Shown: one piece after another, positions 31,955 to 38,423 of the stretch | Layout: each line of letters begins with the position of its first letter | How positions within the stretch are numbered: position 1 is the stretch's first letter | NCBI RefSeq assembly: GCF_030731085.1 | Contig: NZ_JASNFN010000002.1 | Span: 186,001-250,000, forward strand | Direction of reading: 5' to 3' | From: Blastococcus carthaginiensis | GTDB taxonomy: Bacteria > Actinomycetota > Actinomycetes > Mycobacteriales > Geodermatophilaceae | Length of the DNA: 64,000 nt | The notes under the pieces: model-generated | What the model was told of the DNA's origin: nothing | Database searches by the model: none | Seen by the model: the letters and a program-made list of their open reading frames with translations, nothing else | Program-made: the position numbers and the translations under genes

Positions 31955-32727
31955 CCCCGCTCGACCAGCGCCAGCACGCGCGACGGCGAGCCCGAGCCGG
32001 AGACGATCGGCAGCGGGGCGGCGACCAGGAGGGCGCCGGTGGGCGGCAGCAGCGCGAGGTTCTGCAGCTGGGTGAGGCCGTACTTGCCGCTGCCCATCAG
32101 CGAGGCGTGGCAGGGGAAGGGCGGGTCGAAGGAGTGCGCCGCGCCGGCGTCGGTGCCCACCGTCTCCACGCCCAGCCCCAGCACCGGCGACTCGTCGGCC
32201 AGCCAGCGCGCGCACTCCACCGACAGGCCGGGGGTGTGCGGTCCGGTGTCGTCGGCGTTGAGGAACTCCTGCTGGGAGGCCGAGCGGGCGTCCCAGCCGG
32301 TGCGGAAGAGCAGCCACCCGCCCTCGGGCAGCGGACCGTGCTCGGCCTCCCACGCGCGCACGTGCTCGACCTCGAGCAGGAAGTCGGGGTCGGCCGCCGC
32401 CTGCTCCGAGAAGTCGAGGACGACGGCGGGGGCGATCAGCCGCCCCGCCGGCACGGAGGCCACGTCGTCGCCGTCGCGGCCGGTGACCCAGTGGTTGGGC
32501 GCGTCGAAGTGCGTGCCGGTGTGCTCGCCGGTGCGGAAGTTGTTCCAGTACCAGGCCGGGCCGCGGTCGTCGTACCGGCTCAGCTCCTCCAGCTCGAAGC
32601 GCGCCGTCTGGGCGAACTGCTCGGGGAGCTGGATGACCGGCGTCTCCGCCGACAGGGGCGCGGTGAGGTCGACGACCTCGATCCGCGCGCTGACCAGCGC
32701 CTCGGCGAGGCTGGAGAGGATCGACAT
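31951..32727 (-). CDS. Cyclase-family (kynurenine formamidase-like) metal hydrolase
   Basis: A 258-residue protein from ATG at 32725-32727. The metal-binding signature HTGTHFDAPNHW lies near residue 70, DLTAPLSAETPV at the N-terminus and LFRTGWDAR with HASLMGSGKYGLTQLQN further on, matching the cyclase/putative formamidase family. Such enzymes hydrolyse amides or isatin-like rings with Zn or Mn. It heads a two-gene operon with the TPP enzyme and overlaps it by four bases. The substrate is not known. Confidence 0.85.
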   Translation of the reverse strand: MSILSSLAEALVSARIEVVDLTAPLSAETPVIQLPEQFAQTARFELEELSRYDDRGPAWYWNNFRTGEHTGTHFDAPNHWVTGRDGDDVASVPAGRLIAPAVVLDFSEQAAADPDFLLEVEHVRAWEAEHGPLPEGGWLLFRTGWDARSASQQEFLNADDTGPHTPGLSVECARWLADESPVLGLGVETVGTDAGAAHSFDPPFPCHASLMGSGKYGLTQLQNLALLPPTGALLVAAPLPIVSGSGSPSRVLALVERG

Positions 32728-32791
32728 CGCACTTCCTTCGTGGGCCGGCGGACGGGCCGACAGCCAATCACAGGCCCACGGGCGACGGCGC

Positions 32792-32974
32792 TCAGCGCTC
32801 CTTGGGGATCATGATCCACAGCACGATGTAGGCGATCTCGCCGACGCCGAAGAGCCCGAACAGCACGAACCCGATCCGCACCAGGCCCGTCGAGATGCCG
32901 AAGCGCTGGGCGAGGCCGGCGCACACGCCGGCGATCATCTTGCGTCCACGTGGTCTGACCAGCGGTGATGTCAT
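32792..32974 (-). CDS. PspC-domain membrane protein
   Basis: A 60-residue protein from ATG 32972-32974. RGRKMIAGVCAGLAQRFGISTGLVRIGFVLF plus a second hydrophobic turn (GVGEIAYIVLWIMIPKER) is the full PspC domain, seen here in overlapping pieces. PspC-type proteins sit in the membrane and take part in envelope-stress signalling; this is the minimal stand-alone form. A SigB-like promoter motif lies directly upstream. It is divergent from a small soluble protein at 33081. Confidence 0.88.
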   Translation of the reverse strand: MTSPLVRPRGRKMIAGVCAGLAQRFGISTGLVRIGFVLFGLFGVGEIAYIVLWIMIPKER

Positions 32975-32983
32975 CCCCGCCCG

Positions 32984-33007
32984 CTACCCGCCCGCCCCGG
33001 CGGGAAC
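32984..33007 (-). promoter_or_regulatory. Putative alternative-sigma promoter of the PspC gene
   Basis: On the minus strand GTTC (33004-33007), 14 bases, GGGTAG (32984-32989), nine bases before the PspC start. Same layout as the boxes ahead of 27790 and of the Cys-rich protein at 55346. SigB/SigF-type recognition is inferred from pattern only. Confidence 0.45.
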
Positions 33008-33080
33008 ACCTCGGTCAGGCCTGCACGACCGGGCACGCCCGCCCGCCTATCCCGTCGCGGGCGGGGTAGGGAGGCCGACC

Positions 33081-33275
33081 ATGGATGCCGTGACTTTCGG
33101 GAAGGCCGGCCTCAAGGGCTGGCGTGCACGCGTGGCCGACGCCGTGGCCGGGCCGGTGGCCCAGCGCACCCCGGTCAGCGACGACCAGGTGCGGGCCGCG
33201 ATCGGGGCGCTCTTCCTCGCCCTGTCGGTCATGTACGTGGCCAAGGCGGTGAAGGACCTCGCGACCAGCCGCTGA
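33081..33275 (+). CDS. Small hypothetical protein
   Basis: A 64-residue protein from ATG 33081 with GGGAGG six bases upstream. It has one amphipathic/hydrophobic segment (AAIGALFLALSVMYVAKAVKDL) preceded by a basic N-terminal half. I do not recognise a family. The good ribosome site and the position between PspC and the cold-shock gene support it being real. A GGGTAG box (33064-33069) precedes it but no -35 match is seen. Confidence 0.6.
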   Translation: MDAVTFGKAGLKGWRARVADAVAGPVAQRTPVSDDQVRAAIGALFLALSVMYVAKAVKDLATSR

Positions 33276-33512
33276 ACCGGCGACCGCCGGCCGGGCCCCA
33301 CCCCGCATGGGGGAACTCACCGCGCGGGCCTTCCCCGCGGAGGGCGAACGGGTTGTACAGTGATCGTTGGTCGCTGTTGCGCCTCTGCTTTCGTTCTTGG
33401 ACGTCCGCAGTCGTCTCTGCCTGACGTTCCTCTCGGTCCTGCCGGTCGGTGCGGCGGCCCCGCACCCGGTACGTACCTGTGCGGTCACCTCCCAGCACGG
33501 AAGAAGAACGAC
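33276..33512 (+). promoter_or_regulatory. Promoter and long 5' leader of the cold-shock gene
   Basis: A TACAGT hexamer (33356-33361) may be the -10 box. From there about 150 bases run to the ATG with an unusual pyrimidine-rich composition (TCGTTGG, CTCTGCTTTCG, CTGCCTGACG), lower in GC than the flanks. Long structured 5' leaders are usual for csp genes and mediate temperature-dependent translation. AAGAAG at about 33500-33506 is the likely ribosome site. Confidence 0.5.
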
Positions 33513-33716
33513 ATGGCTCAGGGCACTGTGAAGTGGTTCAACGCGGAGAAGGGCTTCGGGTTCATCGCCCAGGACGGCGGCGGCGCCGACGTCTTCTGCC
33601 ACTACTCCGCCATCAGCGGCGACGGCTACAAGTCCCTCGACGAGGGCCAGCAGGTCGAGTTCGACGTCACGCAGGGCCAGAAGGGCCCGCAGGCGGAGAA
33701 CGTCCGCGCCCTCTGA
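33513..33716 (+). CDS. Cold-shock protein (CspA family)
   Basis: A 67-residue single cold-shock domain. GTVKWFNAEKGFGFIAQD holds RNP1 (KGFGFI), and DVFCHYSAI corresponds to RNP2 (DVFVHYSAI) with Val replaced by Cys. The protein binds single-stranded RNA/DNA and melts secondary structure. The start ATG 33513 is fixed by the family N-terminus MAQGTVKWF. A strong terminator follows 14 bases after the stop, so the gene is monocistronic. Confidence 0.95.
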   Translation: MAQGTVKWFNAEKGFGFIAQDGGGADVFCHYSAISGDGYKSLDEGQQVEFDVTQGQKGPQAENVRAL

Positions 33717-33730
33717 TCGACGCATGAGGG

Positions 33731-33765
33731 AGGGCCACGGCGCACTGCGCCGTGGCCCTTTCGCG
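33731..33765 (+). terminator. Intrinsic terminator of the cold-shock gene
   Basis: AGGGCCACGGCGCA (33731-33744) and TGCGCCGTGGCCCT (33746-33759) are perfect complements around one C, followed by TT and CG. The stem is 14 bases and ends in a short T-run, as expected for a rho-independent terminator. Confidence 0.88.
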
Positions 33766-33817
33766 TCCCGGTCCCGGCACGCCCGCCGCACCGGCCCCGC
33801 ACACCGAGGAGGACGCC

Positions 33818-34054
33818 ATCGCCACGCACGCCGGACGCTGCGAGGAAGCCCCTCTCGGTTGCCCCTGCCGGGGCGACGAGAGGATCCACGAGGAGCGGAC
33901 CCGCGCCCTCGCCGAGGCGCGCGCCGGCTCCGGGGAGGCGGTCGAGTGCCCCGAGTGCGGCGGTCCGACGACCCCGCTGGCCATCGTCTCCTGGGGGAAC
34001 TGCCGGGCCTGCCGCACCGCCCACTCCCGGTCCACCCACCCGCTGCGCTGGTGA
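33818..34054 (+). CDS. Small zinc-ribbon-like protein, possible ATC start
   Basis: About 79 residues ending RSTHPLRW. It has Cys clusters: CEEAPLGCPC near the N-terminus and VECPECGG with CRAC later, suggesting a zinc ribbon. The only canonical start in frame is GTG 33752, but that lies inside the right arm of the cold-shock terminator. A perfect AGGAGG (33807-33812) is placed five bases before an ATC codon (33818-33820), so initiation at ATC is plausible. No function is known. Confidence 0.5.
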   Translation: MATHAGRCEEAPLGCPCRGDERIHEERTRALAEARAGSGEAVECPECGGPTTPLAIVSWGNCRACRTAHSRSTHPLRW

Positions 34055-34078
34055 CCGGGCGGCGCGGGGCGCGGATGG

Positions 34079-34519
34079 TCAGAGACTGACCGCGACGGTC
34101 GCCGCGAGCTCCCGGCAGGCCTCCAGGTCCGCGGGACCGGGGGCGCCGATCAGGCTCAGCGGCGCCGCCACCTGCTTCCAGCGCAGGGCGCCGGTGATCC
34201 GCTCGATGCTGCGCAGCGCGCCGGCCGTGTCATCGTTGCCGTGCACGTACACCCCGAACGGCAGACCGGCGGTCGCCTCGAGGCACGGGTAGTAGACGGT
34301 GTCGAAGAAGTGCTTGAGCGCCCCCGACATGTAGCCGATGTTGGCCGGGGTGCCCAGGAGGACCCCGTCAGCGGCGAGCAGGTCCGCGGCACCGGCCGAC
34401 AGCGCCGGGCGCAGCACCGGCTCCACGTCGTCGACGAGGGCGACGCCCTCGCGCACCGCCTCGAGCACGGCCTGCAGGGCCGGCGAGGGGGTGTGGTGGA
34501 CCACGAGCAGACGGGGCAT
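34079..34519 (-). CDS. Flavodoxin-like FMN reductase family protein
   Basis: A 146-residue protein from ATG 34517-34519, with a GGGGGGAGA ribosome site. MPRLLVVHHTPSPALQAVLEAV is the phosphate-binding first loop; GVLLGTPANIGYMSGALKHFFDTVYY is the second FMN loop. It is a short flavodoxin-fold oxidoreductase, as in the gene at the left edge of the window. The substrate is unknown. It diverges from a YciI-like fragment (34586) with a 66-base spacer. Confidence 0.82.
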   Translation of the reverse strand: MPRLLVVHHTPSPALQAVLEAVREGVALVDDVEPVLRPALSAGAADLLAADGVLLGTPANIGYMSGALKHFFDTVYYPCLEATAGLPFGVYVHGNDDTAGALRSIERITGALRWKQVAAPLSLIGAPGPADLEACRELAATVAVSL

Positions 34520-34585
34520 CCCGACATTCTCTCCCCCCGTCCGCACCCGGGCGCCACCAGCGGCCGGAGGTGTGGGAGTCGGTGC

Positions 34586-34753
34586 GTGCACCTGGTCCTC
34601 GAGTACGTGCTGGCCGACCCCTACGACCGCGCCCTCCTGGTGTGGACGGCGCCGCGCGAGGTGGTGGAGCGGTTCGTGGCGGAGGACCCCTGCGTCACCC
34701 AGGGCCTCGTGACGGCGTGGACGATCCGGCCCTGGACCGTCGTCGTCGGCTGA
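34586..34753 (+). pseudogene. YciI-like domain fragment
   Basis: Fifty-five codons from GTG 34586. LVLEYVLADPYDRALLVWTA and VERFVAEDPCVTQGLVTAWTIRPW match the C-terminal half of YciI-related proteins (about 90 residues when complete): the AEDP.V..GLVT..I.PW pattern is clear. The catalytic His and N-terminal strand expected before it are missing, because the upstream sequence is the start region of the flavodoxin gene. It may be a relic or a very short paralogue. Confidence 0.45.
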
Positions 34754-34762
34754 CCCGGCCGG

Positions 34763-35344
34763 TCAGCTCCGCACGCCGTCCCCTCCCGGGCGCAGCTGCC
34801 GGTAGATGCGGGCCAGGTCGGGGAGTTGGACGTGCGCGTTGAGCCCGCTCGGGTTCGGCACCACCCAGGTGACCGCGCCGCCCACCCGTTCGGGCTGGCG
34901 CCCGGCGACCGCCTTCGGCCGCGCGAACCCCTGCCGCCAGGCGGTGATGCCGAGGACCGCCAGCACCCGCGGCTGCACGCGGGCCACGAGCCGCTCCAGC
35001 GCCTCCGCGCCGGCCTGCAGCTCCTCGAGGGACAGCTCCGCCGCCGTGCGCGTCGGCCGGTCCACGACGTTGGTGATCCCGAGCCCGTACCGCAGCAGCT
35101 CGCGGCCCTCCTCCGGGCGCAGCAGCCGCGGGGTGAACCCCGCGAGGTGGATCGCCGGCCAGAACCGGTTGCCCGGCCGGGCGAAGTGGTGCCCGACCTG
35201 GGCCGACAGCAGCGAGGGGTTGATGCCGCAGAACAGCACGTCGAGCCCCGGGGCGACGACGTCGGGCACGGGCTTGCCGGAGGAGGGCACATCGGGCAGC
35301 GCTCCATCGGGCAGCGCTCCATCGGGCAGCGATCCAGCGGGCAC
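34763..35344 (-). CDS. Mug/UDG-family G:T/U mismatch-specific DNA glycosylase
   Basis: About 193 residues if begun at GTG 35342-35344; GTG 35288-35290 is an alternative that removes the repeat-encoded tail. LDVLFCGINPSLLSAQVGHHFARPGNRFWP contains the Mug motif GINPS (in overlapping pieces), and VVPNPSGLNAH near the C-terminus is the second active-site motif. It should remove uracil or thymine from G mismatches. The N-terminal 18-20 residues are ALPDG repeats from three exact or near-exact 15-base units, unrelated to the fold. It has the same orientation as the ANTAR gene upstream. Confidence 0.85.
   Translation of the reverse strand: MPAGSLPDGALPDGALPDVPSSGKPVPDVVAPGLDVLFCGINPSLLSAQVGHHFARPGNRFWPAIHLAGFTPRLLRPEEGRELLRYGLGITNVVDRPTRTAAELSLEELQAGAEALERLVARVQPRVLAVLGITAWRQGFARPKAVAGRQPERVGGAVTWVVPNPSGLNAHVQLPDLARIYRQLRPGGDGVRS
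35291..35335. repeat. 15-base tandem repeat at the glycosylase start
   Basis: ATCGGGCAGCGCTCC at 35291-35305 and 35306-35320, and ATCGGGCAGCGATCC at 35321-35335; a degenerate fourth unit follows. On the minus strand it encodes repeated ALPDG ahead of the glycosylase domain and includes the alternative GTG start at its edge. Confidence 0.8.
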
Positions 35345-35463
35345 CGCCCCATCCTGGGGCGCAGGGCAGGTCCGCCGCTCGGGGACCGTCGACGCCCCCC
35401 GGGGGAAGCGGCCCGCGCGACCGAGGACTGCGGCCCCGACGGGGGCGGCGGCACCAGCGGGGG

Positions 35464-36174
35464 TCAGTCGCGGCGACGGTTCCCCGCCGGCACCGCACCT
35501 GTGTCGGTGAGCTCGCGGGCGACGTCGAGCAGCTTCCGGTTCAGTTCCTGCGACACCGTGGCGAGCACGCCGAACGCCTGCTCCGCGGTGAGCCTGTGCC
35601 GTTCCATCAGGATGCCCTTGGCCTGCCCGATGAGGTCCCGGGTGCCCATGCCGACGCGCAGGTTCGATTCGTGCTCGGCGCCGGCCAGCGCCACCGCCGC
35701 GTGGCTGGCGAACATCTGCCCGATCTCCTGGGCCTCCTCGTCGAAGGCGCCGGCGACCCGCGCGTAGACGTTCAGCGCCCAGCCGGTCGCCCTCGACGAA
35801 GAGCCGGAAGCACATCACGCTGCCCGCGCCCAGCGCAGCAGCCCGGGAGCGAACTCGGGCCACCGCCGGTCACCGGCCACGTCGTCGACCCGGACCGTCT
35901 CCTCCTCGAAGACCGCGTCCAGGCACGGGCCCTCCCCGACCCGGTCCTGCAGCCGGTCGACCTCGCGCGGCAGGTCGCTGGTCGCTGCGCGCGGCTCGAC
36001 CCGCGTGCGCCCGATGACGTAGGTGATGCCGCACTCGTGAGCACCGGGGACCGCACCGACCGCAGCGGTGGTGATGGCCTCGACATCACCGTGCTCCTCC
36101 TGGAGCCGCCGCGCGACCCGGCTCATCGTCTCGCCGAGGTGCGGCACGGCACCGGTGCCCTGGTCGTCCCCCAC
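35464..36174 (-). pseudogene. GAF-ANTAR RNA-binding regulator with two compensating frame changes
   Basis: The frame from GTG 36172-36174 encodes a GAF domain (ECGITYVIGRTRVEPRAATS, VGEGPCLDAVFEEETVRVDD, RWPEFAPGLLRWA) and meets TGA near 35818. A second frame covers SVMCFRLFVEGDRLGA (about 35777-35832). From about 35776 the first frame resumes with LNVYARVAGAFDEEAQEIG, then the ANTAR domain with IGQAKGILMERHRLTAEQAF. The two switches fall at GCGC stretches and would be repaired by removing one GC and adding one GC. This is either assembly error or a recently broken gene. Intact GAF-ANTAR proteins act as RNA-binding antiterminators. Confidence 0.75.
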
Positions 36175-36264
36175 CCCCCGACCGTGGTGGGCGAGGCGTC
36201 ACCTCCGGCCCCACCACGTCACCCGGGACGACGGGGGACCCGTCCCGGTGCGGTCAGCGGTAGG

Positions 36265-36289
36265 CCCCCCTTACGGTGAGGGTGAGATG
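36265..36289 (+). repeat. Left terminal inverted repeat of the TnpB element
   Basis: Starts CCCCCCTTACGGTGA; pairs with 37742-37766 with two mismatches over 25 bases. It lies downstream of the tnpB stop (36339) on the coding strand. Confidence 0.8.
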
Positions 36290-36480
36290 ACCAGCCATCG
36301 CATCGACCGCAAGCGCCCCTATCCGGGGCGTCCAGTGCTTACGCCACGCTGACGCGTGGCCGGCTGGTTCCTGTTTCACCGGGCAGCACCGGACCAGCCG
36401 GAGCGGCTGGTCCTGACACCCACCCTCCACAGGCATGCCGAGTGCTCTCGGCTGTCGGGCCGCCCGGGTGGCGGTCCCCG
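36268..36480 (-). ncRNA. Candidate omega/reRNA region at the tnpB 3' end
   Basis: For TnpB systems the guide RNA overlaps the tnpB 3' end and runs out through the element end. Here the minus strand from the tnpB C-terminus carries two hairpins: GCCACGC/GCGTGGC around TGAC (36342-36359) and CGCCCC/GGGGCG (36314-36330). It ends at the TIR. The first bases beyond (reading CCTACCGCTGACC) would be the guide. Placement is by analogy only. Confidence 0.35.
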
Positions 36481-37727
36481 GCCCGGATCACACACGGGCA
36501 GAGCCCGAGCGTGTGCTCGCCCCAGGCGGCGAGGTTGGCGGCGGCGTTCACGTCCCGGTCGGCCACATGGCCGCACGAGTCGTTGCCGCAGCGGTAGGTG
36601 CACTCAGCGAGGGTGAGCTTGGGTCTCACCGCACCGCACGCGGAGCATGTCTTGGAGGACGCGAACCAGCGGTCCGCAACGATCAGCTGCCCACCGTGGC
36701 GGATCGTCTTGTAGGTCAGTTGCCGGGCTAGTTCGGCCCAGCCCTGGTCGCCGATCGCGGCGGCCAGGTGCCGGTTGCGCAGCATGTTTGCCGTGGCGAG
36801 GTCCTCGATGACCACGACCCCGTGCGCATGGGCGAGTCGGGCGGTGAAGCCGTGCAGGGTGTCGGCGCGGACAGCGACGGCACGCGCGTGCGCGCGGCCA
36901 AGCCGCTCGACGGCCTTGCGCCGGTTCGCCGATCCCTTCGCCGTCCGCGACACCGCCCGCTGCAGGTGCTTCACATGTCGCAGCCGGTCGCGCAGCGCCC
37001 GGGACGCGGGCAACTCAGCGACCAGTGCACCGTCGGCCGTGGCGACCACGGCGGCGGTCGTCACCCCACGGTCCACGCCGGCCACCGGCCCGGCCGGTGC
37101 CACGTGCCGCTCACCGGGGATCCGCGCCTCGCGGGTGAAGTTCACAGTCGCGTACCAGTGCCCGTCAGAGTGCCGGGTGACGGTGAGGTGCTGCAGCATC
37201 GCGTGTCCGCGGCGCAGCAGCCGGCGCAGCTTCGCCTGCTGCGGGCACGCGGCGGCGATACGGACCCAGCCGTACTTGGCCAACCGCACCCGCCCGGACT
37301 CGAGTGCCAGCCCGTCGCGGACGGTGAACCGGGCCCGGTCGCGGTGCCGGGACTTGAACCGCGGAAACCGACGCTTCCCCGCGAGGAACGCCTGGTGCGC
37401 GGTCGCCGCGTCACGGAGTGCGTACCGGAACGTCCAGGTCGAGTGCTCACCCGCCCACGGCGCCACCTCGGGCCGCTCGGCGGTCCAGAGCTTGCCCAGG
37501 GTGAAGTAGGTCAGCGGGCGGACCCGGTCGGGCTTCTCGATGCCGTAGCTGGCCTCGGCGTGCCACTGGTCGGCGTTGGCCTTGATCTTCGCCACCGCCC
37601 AGTTCCACGCCTTGCGGCGAGCACCCGCGGCGCGCAGCAGCATCCCGGCCTGGACGTCGGTCACGTCCAGCCGCACCCGCACCGCCCCATGCGCCACGAC
37701 CCCGATAGTGCCGGGCGGGTCCGACAA
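36339..37727 (-). CDS. tnpB: TnpB (IS605 OrfB-type) RNA-guided nuclease
   Basis: A 462-residue frame beginning at TTG 37725-37727; GTG near 37697 (codon 11) is an alternative. The N-terminal OrfB_IS605 fold (AGMLLRAAGARRKAWNWAV) is followed by the RuvC nuclease. Catalytic residues are D219 in VDRGVTTA, E308 in VVIEDLATANM, and the DRD of HVADRDVNAAANLA near residue 390-392. A zinc finger CSACG...CTYRCGNDSC lies between. All active-site residues are intact, so RNA-guided DNA cleavage is likely. The C-terminal 60 residues after the RuvC core are Pro/Gly-rich. It is the only gene of the TIR-bounded element. Confidence 0.9.
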   Translation of the reverse strand: MSDPPGTIGVVAHGAVRVRLDVTDVQAGMLLRAAGARRKAWNWAVAKIKANADQWHAEASYGIEKPDRVRPLTYFTLGKLWTAERPEVAPWAGEHSTWTFRYALRDAATAHQAFLAGKRRFPRFKSRHRDRARFTVRDGLALESGRVRLAKYGWVRIAAACPQQAKLRRLLRRGHAMLQHLTVTRHSDGHWYATVNFTREARIPGERHVAPAGPVAGVDRGVTTAAVVATADGALVAELPASRALRDRLRHVKHLQRAVSRTAKGSANRRKAVERLGRAHARAVAVRADTLHGFTARLAHAHGVVVIEDLATANMLRNRHLAAAIGDQGWAELARQLTYKTIRHGGQLIVADRWFASSKTCSACGAVRPKLTLAECTYRCGNDSCGHVADRDVNAAANLAAWGEHTLGLCPCVIRAGDRHPGGPTAESTRHACGGWVSGPAAPAGPVLPGETGTSRPRVSVA

Positions 37728-37741
37728 GATCAGGAAGCCCG

Positions 37742-37766
37742 CATCACACCTTCACCGTAAGGGGGG
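37742..37766 (-). repeat. Right terminal inverted repeat of the TnpB element
   Basis: The minus strand from 37766 reads CCCCCCTTACGGTGA then AGGTGTGATG. It lies 15 bases before the first possible tnpB start codon. Confidence 0.8.
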
Positions 37767-38423
37767 TCAGCGGTAGGTGAGCAGGTGCCGCCGGTCGCCC
37801 GTGACGTGCGCGTGGTCGTTGAAGGCCAGCAGGGACAGCCCCGATGCGCCCGCCAGCACAGATGTGACCCCGACGTTCACCGCGGCCCGGTTCAGCGCCA
37901 CCACGCCGTCGGCCGGGGCGCCGAGCAGCCCGGCCACCAGCGCGGCGATCACCCCGCCGGAGCTGACGACGACGGCGTCGCGCCCCCGCGGGAGGCCGGC
38001 GGCCAGGTCCGCGACGGCCGCGGCCGCCCCCGACGAGAAGGCCGGCCAGCCGTCCGCGTCGCCGGCCGCGATCCAGGAGCGGAGCGCGCCGTCGAGCAGC
38101 CGCTGCACCTGGCGGGATCCGGAGTCCCCGACCGGCTCCCCGTCGTCGGCGGGGTAGCGCTTCAGCAGGTCGAGGTGGTCGTACTCGTCCAGCCGGGGGT
38201 CGGCGGCCCCGACGGGGCCGAAGCCGGCCGCCTCCACGAGCAGCGCCGCGGTGTCGCGTTGCCGGCGCAGGGTTCCCGAGACCACCAGCGGGTCCCTCAG
38301 CTCCCGGCGTCGCAGCTCCTCCCCGACGCAGCGCGACTGCTCGCGGCCGAGCTCGCTCAGGACGTCGTAGTCGTCGGCACCGAAGGAGGCCTGCCCGTGC
38401 CGGACGAGGCAGATCAGCGGCAT
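37767..38423 (-). CDS. Histidine phosphatase family protein
   Basis: A 218-residue protein from ATG 38421-38423. LVRHGQASFG is the catalytic RHG motif; SGTLRRQRDTA provides the second Arg, LDEYDHLDL the acid, and VVVSSGGVIAAL replaces the usual SHGG with SSGG near the C-terminus. It is a phosphoglycerate-mutase-like phosphatase. The stop codon is part of the repeat flanking the TnpB element, so the protein ends normally at HLLTYR despite the insertion. It overlaps the kinase-like gene upstream by ten bases. Confidence 0.85.
   Translation of the reverse strand: MPLICLVRHGQASFGADDYDVLSELGREQSRCVGEELRRRELRDPLVVSGTLRRQRDTAALLVEAAGFGPVGAADPRLDEYDHLDLLKRYPADDGEPVGDSGSRQVQRLLDGALRSWIAAGDADGWPAFSSGAAAAVADLAAGLPRGRDAVVVSSGGVIAALVAGLLGAPADGVVALNRAAVNVGVTSVLAGASGLSLLAFNDHAHVTGDRRHLLTYR

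Larger units (their letters stand above)
36252..37777. mobile_element. TnpB-only element with terminal inverted repeats and flanking direct repeat
   Basis: A unit of about 1.5 kb (36265-37766). Its ends are inverted copies: CCCCCCTTACGGTGA and ten further bases at 36265-36289 match the reverse complement of 37742-37766 at 23 of 25 positions. The element is flanked by GGTCAGCGGTAGG in direct orientation (36252-36264 and 37765-37777; the two G of the right copy are shared with the TIR), which looks like a target duplication. The only gene inside is tnpB. Removing one repeat copy restores an uninterrupted end of the phosphatase gene. TIRs plus a long duplication are not expected of IS200/IS605 elements. 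Confidence 0.75.

Noticed and set aside
33752..33817. GTG 33752 as start of the zinc-ribbon protein
   Set aside because: It lies within the right arm of the cold-shock terminator and has no ribosome site; a later start fits better.
36252..37777. att site of an integrative element
   Set aside because: The unit has only tnpB and no integrase; the repeat is short and sits beside TIRs, which fits transposition better.
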